In this document: positions 1 through 7,800 of the stretch, piece after piece
Position numbering within the stretch: position 1 is the first letter of the stretch
How the letters are laid out: each line of letters begins with the position of its first letter
Assembly: GCF_001552475.1 (NCBI RefSeq)
Contig: NZ_BCRG01000001.1
Coordinates: 62,001-126,000, forward strand
DNA from: Microbacterium oleivorans NBRC 103075
Lineage (GTDB): Bacteria > Actinomycetota > Actinomycetes > Actinomycetales > Microbacteriaceae
Direction: 5' to 3'
Length of the DNA: 64,000 bases
Translations under genes and position numbers: made by a program
The notes under the pieces: model-generated
Seen by the model: the letters and a program-made list of their open reading frames with translations, nothing else
Databases searched by the model: none
What the model was told of the DNA's origin: nothing

Positions 1-159
1 CCCTCATACCGGGCCGAACTCGCGGAGTTCATCGCGCTCGTGCGCGGCGAAGCCTCGACGAGCCCGACGTTCGACGACGGCCGCGCTGCCCTGCTGCTGG
101 CCGACGCCGCGCAGCGCTCCGCGACCGAGGGCGTGTCCGTCGCCGTCGACCTGACCTGA
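1..159 (+). CDS. Gfo/Idh/MocA-family oxidoreductase, C-terminal end (partial)
   Basis: Only the last 52 codons are inside the window; the gene starts upstream. The peptide begins PSYRAELAEFIALVRGE, continues through SPTFDDGRAALLLADAAQRS and ends in VAVDLT. This matches the C-terminal helix and edge strand of NAD(P)-dependent sugar or inositol dehydrogenases of the Gfo/Idh/MocA family, where the Y-x-x-E-L-x-x-F and DGRxAL patterns close the alpha/beta domain. The frame is open from base 1 to a TGA. An inositol 2-dehydrogenase (IolG-like) is the closest guess, but the substrate cannot be told from this fragment. Confidence 0.7.
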   Translation, partial: PSYRAELAEFIALVRGEASTSPTFDDGRAALLLADAAQRSATEGVSVAVDLT

Positions 160-179
160 CGTCGTGACCTCGAGCGCCG

Positions 180-1424
180 TCAGGCCTCGGACGGCACAGG
201 ATGCGGCTGCTCGCGCATGCCCCACGGCGAGCCGTAGCCCTCGGGCTTCGGGGCGGCGAGCAGGTCGAGGAACGGCTTCGCGTCGAACGCCTCGGGACCG
301 AGCACGCCCGTGCCCGACCACGTGCCGCGGGCGAGCAGCTCGAGCGCGATGACCGGGTTGATGGCCGTCTGCCACACGACGGCCTGCGAGTTGTCCTCGC
401 GCATCGTCTCTTCGTTGTCGGCCACGTGGTACAGGTACGTCGAGCGCGGCTGACCGTCCTTGCCGGTGCCCGTCACCCACACGCCCGCGCACGTCTTGCC
501 GCTCATCTTGTCGCCGAGGGTCGCCGGGTCGGGGAGGGCGGCGGCAACCACGTCGCGCGGCGAGACCTGCACGCCCTTCACGCTCAGCGGGTCGGTCTTG
601 TCGAGCCCGAGCTTGTTCAGGACCCGCAGCACCTCGATGAACTCGTCGCCGAGGCCGTACTTGAAGGTGACCCGCTTGGCCTTCGTCCACCGCGGCATCA
701 GGAGCACCTCCTCGTGCTCGACGTTGACGCACTCGACGGGTCCGATACCGTCGGGGAAGTCGAACACCTCGGGCTCGCTGAAAGGCTCGGTCACGTACCA
801 GCCCTTCCCCTCCTCGTAGATGACGGGCGGGTTGAGGCACTCCTCGATCGTCGTCCAGATCGAGAACGAGGGCGCGAAGTCGTACCCGGCGACCACGAGG
901 TTCGCCCCGTCGCGGACGCCGAGCTCGTCGATCTCGTCGAACAGCTCGTCCTCCGCGTAGCGCGCGAAGACGTCCGAGAGGCCGGGTTCGACGCCGATGC
1001 CGACGAGCGCGAGGCGCCCGGCATCCTTCCACTCCTGCTCCTTCGCGAACTGGTCGTCACCGAGCTTCACGCCCACTTCTTCATAGGGGCGTTCCGGATG
1101 CCGCACCGACAGGCTCATGGCCATGTCGAGGTACATCGCGCCGGCCGCGAACGCGCCGTCGAAGATCGGCATGACGAAGCGCGGGTCGACCGCGTTGAGC
1201 ACGTGGGTGGCGGAGTGCTCGCGGATGAGGGATGCCACGGACTCGGCGTTCGAGGCATCCACGTGCGCTGCGCCGAACCGCTCGTCGCCGAGCTCGTCCA
1301 CGAGGGACTGCGGTCGGGCGGGGTCATAGTCCGCGATGACGACCGCGTCGAAGAAGTCGCGGCGGCGGAGAATGCGGGCGGCAGCACTGCCGACACCGCC
1401 CGCGCCGATGATGAGGATGCGCAT
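180..1424 (-). CDS. Saccharopine dehydrogenase-like NAD(P)-binding protein
   Basis: The 414-aa soluble protein starts at an ATG preceded by a GAAAGGA ribosome site. It opens with a Rossmann motif (MRILIIGAGGVGSAAARIL) and has the layout of saccharopine dehydrogenase/carboxynorspermidine synthase-type enzymes: NAD(P) domain at about 1-140, then a substrate domain with the family-typical GVEPGLSDVFARYA around residue 150, and a C-terminal Rossmann return. These enzymes act on amino-acid imines; the real substrate here is unknown. The APC permease gene lies 19 bp upstream on the same strand, so the two are probably co-transcribed and may handle the same amino acid. Open frame upstream of this ATG runs into the permease gene and is not used. 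Confidence 0.85.
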   Translation of the reverse strand: MRILIIGAGGVGSAAARILRRRDFFDAVVIADYDPARPQSLVDELGDERFGAAHVDASNAESVASLIREHSATHVLNAVDPRFVMPIFDGAFAAGAMYLDMAMSLSVRHPERPYEEVGVKLGDDQFAKEQEWKDAGRLALVGIGVEPGLSDVFARYAEDELFDEIDELGVRDGANLVVAGYDFAPSFSIWTTIEECLNPPVIYEEGKGWYVTEPFSEPEVFDFPDGIGPVECVNVEHEEVLLMPRWTKAKRVTFKYGLGDEFIEVLRVLNKLGLDKTDPLSVKGVQVSPRDVVAAALPDPATLGDKMSGKTCAGVWVTGTGKDGQPRSTYLYHVADNEETMREDNSQAVVWQTAINPVIALELLARGTWSGTGVLGPEAFDAKPFLDLLAAPKPEGYGSPWGMREQPHPVPSEA

Positions 1425-1443
1425 GCGGATTCCTTTCGGACGG

Positions 1444-2988
1444 TCAGATGCCGCCGTCGATCGAACGGGGGAGGGAGCTCGTGTCGTCGGGGACGAGGAC
1501 CGGGGTTTCGCGGTTGAGGCTCTCGCCGCGGAAGAAGCGCTTGGCCCGGGGGAAGAAGAACCACACGACCATGAGCACCGCTCCCAGCGCGAGGGCGCCG
1601 ATGCCGACGACGAACGTCGAGCCGACGCCGAGGATCGCACCGGAGTAGCCGTAGTCGGGGCTCAGCATGTCGATCGCCGACTGGATGAACGCGTACGTCA
1701 GCATGAGCGCGCCGACCAGCGGGAAGAACCCCTTGAAGAAGAAGTCGCGCGCCGAGCGGAACAGGTCCGCCCGGAAGTACCAGAGGCAGGCGTACCCGGT
1801 GAGGGCGTAGTAGAACGCGATGGCGAGGCCGAGCGAGAGGATCGTGTCCTGCAGGATGGCGTCGCTGATCGAGGTCATCACGACGTAGTACACGATCGCG
1901 ACGATTCCCATGACGAGGGTCGAAAATGACGGCGTCCGGTAGTCGGGGTGGACGTCTTTGAACTTGGCGGGCAGGGCCCGGTAGACGCCCATCGCGAGGG
2001 TGCCGCGGGCGGTCGGGAGGATCGTCGTCTGCGTCGACGAGACCGCCGAGATCAGCACGGCGACCACCAGCAGCCAGCCCCAGGGACCCAGCAGTCCGTC
2101 GCGGATGCCGAGGAAGAAGTCGTCGGCGTTGTCCACATTGCCGAGCCCGCCGCCGTCTTCGCCGAGACCCGCGTACATCATCGCGGCGATCGTGACCGAG
2201 ACGTAGGTGACGAGCAGGAGCACGCAGGTGAGAAGTGCAGCGAGGCCGGGGATGCGCTTGGGGTCCTTCGTCTCCTCGTTCAGGGCGAGGCAGGTGTCCC
2301 AGCCCCAGTAGATGAAGATCGCGAGCAAGATCGCTTCGACGAAACCGCCCCAGTCGCCGAACGCGAACGGGTTCAGCCACTCCCAGCTGAAGGGCGTCGC
2401 GCCGGGCGCCGTGCCGCTGAAGAACTGCGTGAGGGCTGCGATGACGAAGATGATGAGGGCGAGGTACTGGATGCCGAGCAGGATGTTCTGGATGCGCTCG
2501 CCGATCTCGACGCCGCGCCAGGAGATCCAGGTCATCGCGGCGATGAACAGGACGGCCACGACAACGATCCGCCAGTCGTTCGGCTCCGCGAACTCCTTAC
2601 CAAGGAGCGCCCAGAAGTAGATCGAGCCGACCTGGGCGAGGTTCGCGAGGACGATCATCCCGGCGATCGCGACCCCCCAGCCGCCCATCCAGCCGACCCA
2701 CGGTCCGAAGGCCTTCGTCGCCCATGTGAACGCCGTCCCGCAGTCGGGGACGGCGTTGTTGAGCTCGCGGTAGGCGAAGGCGATCAGGAGCATCGGGATG
2801 AACGCGATGACGAACGCGATCGGCGCCTGCCCGCCGACGGCGAGGACGACGTAGCCGAGCGTGGCGACGAGCGAGTACACGGGGGCGGTCGAGGCCAACC
2901 CGATGACGGTGGAACCCCAGAGACCCAGGGTCCCCGAGGCCAATCCCTTGCCGTCCTGGCGGGTCAGATGAACGGGCGTCGTGGTCAC
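1444..2988 (-). CDS. APC-superfamily amino acid permease
   Basis: The 514-aa integral membrane protein has about 12-14 hydrophobic helices. It begins MTTTPVHLTRQDGKGLASGTLGLWGSTVIGLASTAP-type, with the conserved helix-1 pattern G-S-x-x-I-G-x-A-S-T-A-P of APC amino-acid/polyamine transporters. Helix 3 carries DCGTAFTWATKAFGPW. It probably imports an amino acid or amine by H+ symport or exchange. It is followed 19 bp later by the saccharopine-dehydrogenase-like gene, which suggests uptake plus catabolism of one compound. A -10-like TAGGGT lies about 90 bp upstream of the start. The family is clear; the substrate is not. Confidence 0.88.
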   Translation of the reverse strand: MTTTPVHLTRQDGKGLASGTLGLWGSTVIGLASTAPVYSLVATLGYVVLAVGGQAPIAFVIAFIPMLLIAFAYRELNNAVPDCGTAFTWATKAFGPWVGWMGGWGVAIAGMIVLANLAQVGSIYFWALLGKEFAEPNDWRIVVVAVLFIAAMTWISWRGVEIGERIQNILLGIQYLALIIFVIAALTQFFSGTAPGATPFSWEWLNPFAFGDWGGFVEAILLAIFIYWGWDTCLALNEETKDPKRIPGLAALLTCVLLLVTYVSVTIAAMMYAGLGEDGGGLGNVDNADDFFLGIRDGLLGPWGWLLVVAVLISAVSSTQTTILPTARGTLAMGVYRALPAKFKDVHPDYRTPSFSTLVMGIVAIVYYVVMTSISDAILQDTILSLGLAIAFYYALTGYACLWYFRADLFRSARDFFFKGFFPLVGALMLTYAFIQSAIDMLSPDYGYSGAILGVGSTFVVGIGALALGAVLMVVWFFFPRAKRFFRGESLNRETPVLVPDDTSSLPRSIDGGI

Positions 2989-3075
2989 GCGGGCCTCCTC
3001 AGAAACGCGAGCCGCTCCCGCGATCGGGTGCGGCCTGCGGCATCGGGAGCCGGGGCCCTGCGGGAAAGTTGCCTC

Positions 3076-3081
3076 ACCCTA
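3076..3081 (-). promoter_or_regulatory. -10 box for the permease/dehydrogenase pair
   Basis: Read on the minus strand this is TGC-TAGGGT, an extended actinobacterial -10 of the TAnnnT class. The predicted start of transcription is near 3069, giving a leader of about 80 nt before the permease ATG. No convincing -35 was found. Confidence 0.35.
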
Positions 3082-3126
3082 GCACCGACGATCCCGGGCG
3101 CACGAGCGTCGGCGCGCGGCATCCGT

Positions 3127-3678
3127 TCAGGCGGTCTGGGGCGCCCGTCGTCGCGCCAACCGGGCCACGCCGGCGGCCCGCAGCCGGTCCGCGATACGGA
3201 TGCCCGCCCATGTCCCCGCCAGGCAGCTCACCGTGCAGAGCGCGATGAACAGCACCACGAGCGGCGGCGTCATCGACCACAGGTCGAACGACTGCGCCGC
3301 CAGGATCGGGTACGCGATGCCGATGGCCGCGCCGCCGGCGTAGTGGAGCCAGGTCGACCAGCGCCGGTAGAGGGTCACCAGGAAGGGGAGCTCGGGGAAG
3401 AGCGACCAGAAGACGGTCGTCGCGACGGCGGAGATCGTCCAGAACGGGGTGAGGACGAGGCCGGAGATGACGCCGACGAGCAGTCCCGCGAACGGCCGGT
3501 TGAGCAGGCGGAGCGCGATGACGGCCGGCATGACCCACAGACCCGCGATCGCGACGCTCGCGAACGGCACCGTAGCGAACAGGCCGAGCGACACCCACCA
3601 GCCGACGGCGAGCACGATGCCACCTGCGACGCCGATCGCGGCGCAGGTGAGCAGGTAGGCGGTGGTGATCTTGCCCAT
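3127..3678 (-). CDS. ECF transporter S component (YkoE-like), downstream copy
   Basis: The 183-aa, very hydrophobic protein has five to six predicted helices and no soluble domain, the size and shape of a substrate-binding S subunit of an energy-coupling factor transporter. The ATG chosen starts MGKITTAYLL and lies 2 bp after the stop of the flavoreductase gene, so it is the last gene of the minus-strand ECF operon. It resembles the other S component at 7182-7739 in length and in the R-P-x-A-x-L-[LT] pattern in its middle. The substrate is not known from sequence; the context (siderophore-interacting protein and iron box) suggests an iron chelate, haem or related compound. Confidence 0.75.
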   Translation of the reverse strand: MGKITTAYLLTCAAIGVAGGIVLAVGWWVSLGLFATVPFASVAIAGLWVMPAVIALRLLNRPFAGLLVGVISGLVLTPFWTISAVATTVFWSLFPELPFLVTLYRRWSTWLHYAGGAAIGIAYPILAAQSFDLWSMTPPLVVLFIALCTVSCLAGTWAGIRIADRLRAAGVARLARRRAPQTA

Positions 3679-3680
3679 GG

Positions 3681-4538
3681 TCAGTGTCCCGTCTGTGCGG
3701 TGGCGACGCGACCGCCGGTGGCGGTGCGGTCGGTGCGCCAGTACCCGATGAAGCTGATCGCGGCCTTGTCGACGCCCTGCGCCACGAGGTGGCGGCGCGC
3801 GGCGGTCGGCAGGTGCTGCTCGCCGACGATGAAGTGATGCGCTTCCGGTGTGGGTGCGAGCCGCTCGAGCTCGGCGAGGGCGAGCGAGCCGGGTACGGCG
3901 TCCGCGTTGCGCACGAGCCAGCGGACGTCGACGCCGGCCGGGGCCTCGAAGGCGAGGGTGTCCTCGGCGCTCGGCGCCTCGACGAGCGCGACGCCCGTGG
4001 CGGATGCCGGCAGCGACGCGCACACGCCGGCGACCGCCGGAGCCCCCGTCTCATCGGCGACGAGCACGACCCGCTCCACCCCGCGGGCGGGGTTGAACCC
4101 GAGACCCTCGTCGATGATCACGACGCTCTCGCCCTGCTGCGCGCGCTCGGCCCATCCCGATGCCGGGCCCGCGGCATCCCCGTGTCCGTGCAGGACGAAG
4201 TCGACGTCGATCTCGGCACCTCGATCGGTGGATGCCGCGCGATAGGCGCGCACGGTGTAGTTGCGCATGACGGGGCGGACCCCCTCGGGGATGCGCAGAA
4301 AACGGAGATAGCCCAGCAGGCCGTTCGCCTTGGCGGGGATCCGGTCGAGACCCTCCTCGCCCCCGATCGGCAGGAACAGTCGGAACCACTGGTCGTAGCC
4401 GCGGAACGTGAACCGGTCGATCTCGCCGCCGCCGAGGGTGACGCGCATCCAGTGCGGGGCGATCCGCTCGGTGCGGACGACGGTGAGGTGCAGGAGTTCC
4501 TGCACCTCGGGCTTCACGAGGGTGCTGGCGCGGGCCAT
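3681..4538 (-). CDS. Siderophore-interacting protein (FAD/NAD(P)H ferric-siderophore reductase)
   Basis: The 285-aa cytosolic flavoprotein belongs to the SIP family. The N-terminal beta-barrel carries the FAD motif M-R-N-Y-T-V-R (family consensus RxYTxR) near residue 90. The middle has VDFVLHGHGDAAGPASGWA, typical of SIP, and the C-terminal NAD(P)H domain ends with GEQHLPTAARRHL and ISFIGYWRTDR, matching the family GE...RRxL and GYWRxG signatures. Such enzymes reduce Fe(III) bound to an imported siderophore and release Fe(II). It sits between EcfT and an S component, 2 bp before the latter and 15 bp after EcfT, so it is part of the transporter operon. This strongly suggests the transporter imports an iron complex. 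Confidence 0.9.
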   Translation of the reverse strand: MARASTLVKPEVQELLHLTVVRTERIAPHWMRVTLGGGEIDRFTFRGYDQWFRLFLPIGGEEGLDRIPAKANGLLGYLRFLRIPEGVRPVMRNYTVRAYRAASTDRGAEIDVDFVLHGHGDAAGPASGWAERAQQGESVVIIDEGLGFNPARGVERVVLVADETGAPAVAGVCASLPASATGVALVEAPSAEDTLAFEAPAGVDVRWLVRNADAVPGSLALAELERLAPTPEAHHFIVGEQHLPTAARRHLVAQGVDKAAISFIGYWRTDRTATGGRVATAQTGH

Positions 4539-4553
4539 GACGGGTTCCTTCTC

Positions 4554-5360
4554 TTACAGGGTCCAGGGGAACAGGGCGACGAGGACCGCAGTCGATGCGA
4601 TCCAGAACAGTGCCGTGAAGACGGTGTCGCGCCGACGCCAAAGCAGCAGGTACCGCTCGGTGCGGTCGGGGTGGGCGCCGAACGCGCGGGCGTCCATCGC
4701 CAGCGCCACGCGCTCGGCGTGGCGGATCGCCCCCGCCAGCAGCGGCACGATGTACCCCCACCACCGGGCGACCGCCGCGAACGGACCGCGGCCGCCGTGC
4801 GCGCCGCGCACCCGATGCGCCTGCCGGATGACCTCGAGTTCGTACCCGAAGCGCGGCACGAAGCGGAACGCGGCGAGAGCGGTGTATCCGATGCGGTACG
4901 GCACGCGCAGCTGCTGCACGAGCGCGCGGACGAGGTCGGGGCCGGTCGTCGTGAGCCCGGCGATGAACCCGAGGGCGAGGATCGCGGCGAGGCGGATTCC
5001 CGTCGCGAGCCCGATCTCGATCGCCCCGAGGTACAGCGTCCAGTCGCCGAGAGTGACGATCGGCACCGACCGGTCGACCCGCGACGGGTCGGCCCACAGC
5101 GACAGCGCGAAGCCGATGACCGCCGCCCCGACCGGCACCGCGACGAACAGCAGCAGCGCGATACGGCCGGTCAGGCGCGCCCCCGCGAGCACGAGAACGT
5201 AGGCCAGGCCGAGGAAGACCGCCGGGGTGGCGAGGTCGCGCGTGAAGATCAGCAGCAGCATCGCCGGGAGCGGCCCGGCGAGCTTGGCGAGCGGACTCAG
5301 TCGTGCGAGGAACCCGCGCGCGGGCGCCCCGACCGCGTACGGGTCGATCGTCGCGGTCAT
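4554..5360 (-). CDS. ecfT: ECF transporter transmembrane subunit EcfT
   Basis: The 268-aa membrane protein is the T component that couples the ATPases to S components. The sequence shows four to five N-terminal helices, a cytoplasmic region with the coupling-helix patterns A-x-x-x-x-R/A-R-G (ALAMDARAFG in the C-terminal half; earlier RQAHRVRGAHG), and a final hydrophobic helix. The ATG overlaps the TGA of the ATPase gene (ATGA), indicating translational coupling. It is encoded with a fused A1-A2 ATPase, two S components and a siderophore-interacting protein, so this EcfT probably serves dedicated rather than genome-wide S subunits. Confidence 0.9.
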   Translation of the reverse strand: MTATIDPYAVGAPARGFLARLSPLAKLAGPLPAMLLLIFTRDLATPAVFLGLAYVLVLAGARLTGRIALLLFVAVPVGAAVIGFALSLWADPSRVDRSVPIVTLGDWTLYLGAIEIGLATGIRLAAILALGFIAGLTTTGPDLVRALVQQLRVPYRIGYTALAAFRFVPRFGYELEVIRQAHRVRGAHGGRGPFAAVARWWGYIVPLLAGAIRHAERVALAMDARAFGAHPDRTERYLLLWRRRDTVFTALFWIASTAVLVALFPWTL

Positions 5361-7138
5361 CCGAGCGCCGCCTCGAGGTCGGCGAGGCGGGTGAGTCCGG
5401 TGAGGGACGGATGCCGCGTCACACCGCGCAGCGCGGCGGCGAGCGGCGGCGTCCGCAGTCCGGATCGGTGCAGCAGCGCCTCGTCGGCGAACACGTCCCG
5501 CGTGGGTGCGTCGGCGACGATCCGCCCGTCGTCGACGACGATCGTGCGGGTCGCATACTCCGAGACGAGCTGCATGTCGTGGGTGACGACGAGGATGGTG
5601 GTGCCGCCGTCGTTGAGCCCCTGCAGCAGGCGCAGGAGCTCGTCGGCGCGGGCGCGGTCCTGCCCGAAGGTCGGCTCGTCGAGCGCGAGGATCGGGGCGC
5701 CCCCGACGAGCGCGGTCCCCACCGACAGGCGCCGCTTCTGCCCGCCCGAGAGCAGGAACGGGTGGACGTCGGTTTTGTCCTCGAGCCCGAAGCGCGTCAG
5801 CAACGCCATCGTCTGCGCGCGGATCTCCTCCTCGTCGAGGTGCCGGCCGCGCAGGCCGTGAGCCAGCTCATCGAAGACCGTGTGCGCGATGAACTGGTGC
5901 TCGGGGTTCTGGAACACGAACCCGATACGCCTCGAGAGATCGCGGAGCGGGATGCGCGCGGCATCCGTCCCCGCCACCCGCACCGCGCCGCGCGGCGGCG
6001 GGATGACCCCCGCGATCGCCTGCAGCAGGCTCGTCTTTCCGGCCCCGTTCGCCCCGACGACCGCGACGAACTCGCCCGCGGCGATCGTGAGGTCGACGTC
6101 GTGGAGCACCTCGCGTCGGCCGCGGCGGAGGGTGAGCCCCCGCACCTCGATCACCGGGCGTGCCGAGTGCAGGTCCAGGCGCAGGTCGGTGGCCCGTTCC
6201 GGGCCGTCCGGCGCCGCTGAACCTGCACTGGGCACGAGCGGGGCGGTCGCCTCGAGCGTCTCGCGCAGTTCGGTCGGGGTCAGCGGAAGGCGGGGGAGGT
6301 TCCAGCCCGCTCGGCGCAGCGCGAGTGCTGCCGTCGCCGACACGGGGAGCCAGACGCCGAGCGCGTGCAGTTCCTCGGCGCGTTCGCGGAGGACGTCGTC
6401 GACGGTGCCGTCGGCGATCGTGCGACCGTCGGCGTCGAGCACCACGACCCGGTCGGTGAGCGTGACGGCGGCGTCGAGGTTGTGCTCGACGAGGAGGATC
6501 GATCGCCCGTCCGCGACGACGGCGGCGAGAGCATCGTAGACATCCTCGATGCCGGCCGGATCGAGGTTGGCGGTCGGTTCATCGAGGACGAGCAGGTCGG
6601 AGCCGAGCGCCAGGGCGCTCGCGATGGCGAGACGCTGCTTGCCCCCACCTGACAGGCGGTCGGGGTTCTCGTGGCGCCTCTCCCAGAGGCCCATCCGACG
6701 GAGCGCTGCCTCGGTGCGGGCGAGGACCTCGTCGACCGGGAGCCGCAGGTTCTCGGGGCCGAAGGCGACGTCGTCGAGGACGGTGCCCGTGATGAGCTGC
6801 GCGTCCGGGTCTTGGAAGACCATGCCCACGTGTGAAGCGAGCGTGGCCACGGGCGTCGTCGTCGCGTCGAGGCCCGCGACCGACACCGTGCCTGTCAGTT
6901 CGGCCGGCACTGCCTGCGGAATCAGTCCGTTCATGGCGAGCGCAAGGGTGGACTTGCCCGAGCCGCTCGGTCCGAGGAGGAGCACGACCTCACCCGGTGC
7001 GACATCGAACGAGACGGATGCCGGTACCGCGGTGTGCGCGCCTTCGTGCACGATCGCGACATCGCGGACGCGGAGGAGCGCCGGCGGCGTTCCCGGGGCG
7101 AGCGGGACGTCGGGCGCGCCGGGGTCGGCAGAGGTCAC
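5357..7138 (-). CDS. ecfA: Fused ECF transporter ATPase (EcfA1-EcfA2)
   Basis: The 593-aa protein has two complete ABC ATPase domains in one chain. Domain 1 has Walker A GPSGSGKST, signature LSGGGKQRLA and Walker B LLVLDEPTANLD. Domain 2 has Walker A GANGAGKTS, signature LSGGQKRRLS and Walker B ILALDEPTFGQD, and the D-D-G-R-I pattern near its end. ECF systems need two ATPase subunits; here they are fused, as is common in actinobacteria. The start is GTG at 7138 because upstream sequence in frame belongs to the S-component gene. EcfT overlaps its 3' end. A DtxR/IdeR-like box and a TAGGCT -10 lie just upstream, so transcription is probably repressed by iron. Confidence 0.92.
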   Translation of the reverse strand: MTSADPGAPDVPLAPGTPPALLRVRDVAIVHEGAHTAVPASVSFDVAPGEVVLLLGPSGSGKSTLALAMNGLIPQAVPAELTGTVSVAGLDATTTPVATLASHVGMVFQDPDAQLITGTVLDDVAFGPENLRLPVDEVLARTEAALRRMGLWERRHENPDRLSGGGKQRLAIASALALGSDLLVLDEPTANLDPAGIEDVYDALAAVVADGRSILLVEHNLDAAVTLTDRVVVLDADGRTIADGTVDDVLRERAEELHALGVWLPVSATAALALRRAGWNLPRLPLTPTELRETLEATAPLVPSAGSAAPDGPERATDLRLDLHSARPVIEVRGLTLRRGRREVLHDVDLTIAAGEFVAVVGANGAGKTSLLQAIAGVIPPPRGAVRVAGTDAARIPLRDLSRRIGFVFQNPEHQFIAHTVFDELAHGLRGRHLDEEEIRAQTMALLTRFGLEDKTDVHPFLLSGGQKRRLSVGTALVGGAPILALDEPTFGQDRARADELLRLLQGLNDGGTTILVVTHDMQLVSEYATRTIVVDDGRIVADAPTRDVFADEALLHRSGLRTPPLAAALRGVTRHPSLTGLTRLADLEAALG

Positions 7139-7165
7139 GGGAGTCCAAACGAGGGAGGGGTACTC

Positions 7166-7184
7166 CCAAGTTAGCCTACCCTTA
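7166..7184 (-). promoter_or_regulatory. DtxR/IdeR-like iron box
   Basis: The minus strand reads TAAGGGTAGGCTAACTTGG. Against the consensus TTAGGTTAGGCTAACCTAA, 14 of 19 positions match, including the whole core AGGCTAAC. It overlaps the TAGGCT that would serve as -10 for the ATPase gene, the expected position for a metal-dependent repressor. It also overlaps the stop codon of the upstream S component. The match was scored by eye. Confidence 0.65.
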
Positions 7185-7739
7185 CCTGCGGGTGACGGTC
7201 GGTCGTGCGACACCCGCCCGACGCAGACCCGAGCCCACGCCGAGGCCGGCGGCGGTCCAGGCGACGGGCCCGAAGATCGAGACCACGAAGTACGCGATCT
7301 GCGCCCAGGTGGGGAGCACCGTGAGGTCGGCGGCGACCGCCACGACCCCGGCCACCACGACCCCGATGGCAACAGCCGAGACGTAGAAGCGCCAGCGTCC
7401 CCAGACGCGATAACGGGTGAGGGCAGCCACTCCCTCCTGGATGGCCCCGAACAGCAGTGCGGTGCCGAGGAAGCGTCCGATCCAGGCCGGGTTCACGGAG
7501 CTGGCGACCAGCGCGGCCAGCACATGCGTCGTGAGGGCGACGAGGGGCATCCGGAAAACCTGCTGCGCGATGATGCCTGGCAACACGTGCGAGCCGAGCA
7601 CGGCGCCGTACGCCCAGGGCGCCAGGGCGAGGACCGCGGGTGTCACGAGCCCGGCTACTCCGCCGAGGATGCCTGTGGCCACGCCGAGCGCCGCGCACAC
7701 GAGCAGGACGCGCGTGGAGAGCAGGGGGATTCGGGCCAC
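7182..7739 (-). CDS. ECF transporter S component (YkoE-like), upstream copy
   Basis: The 185-aa hydrophobic protein has about six predicted helices. Its middle reads R-M-P-L-V-A-L-T-T-H-V-L-A-A-L, similar to the other S component at 3127-3678, and it ends in a basic tail (RRAGVARPTVTRR). It is the first gene of the minus-strand ECF cluster and probably a substrate-binding subunit. The start is GTG at 7739; a TAGCCT box 7 nt upstream suggests a leaderless transcript. The iron box between this gene and the ATPase gene would govern the downstream genes, so this S component may be expressed independently of iron. The substrate is unknown. Confidence 0.72.
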   Translation of the reverse strand: MARIPLLSTRVLLVCAALGVATGILGGVAGLVTPAVLALAPWAYGAVLGSHVLPGIIAQQVFRMPLVALTTHVLAALVASSVNPAWIGRFLGTALLFGAIQEGVAALTRYRVWGRWRFYVSAVAIGVVVAGVVAVAADLTVLPTWAQIAYFVVSIFGPVAWTAAGLGVGSGLRRAGVARPTVTRR

Positions 7740-7752
7740 GGATCCAAGGCTA
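7740..7752 (-). promoter_or_regulatory. -10 box placed for a leaderless start (S component)
   Basis: On the minus strand TAGCCT (7752-7747) is followed by 7 nt and then the GTG start. With the usual 6-7 nt from -10 to transcription start, the mRNA would begin at the start codon. There is no purine-rich ribosome site. Confidence 0.4.
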
Positions 7753-7800
7753 TCCGCGGGCGAGCGGGGCCCGGGCCGTGCAAAAACCGCGGGCGCCGAG

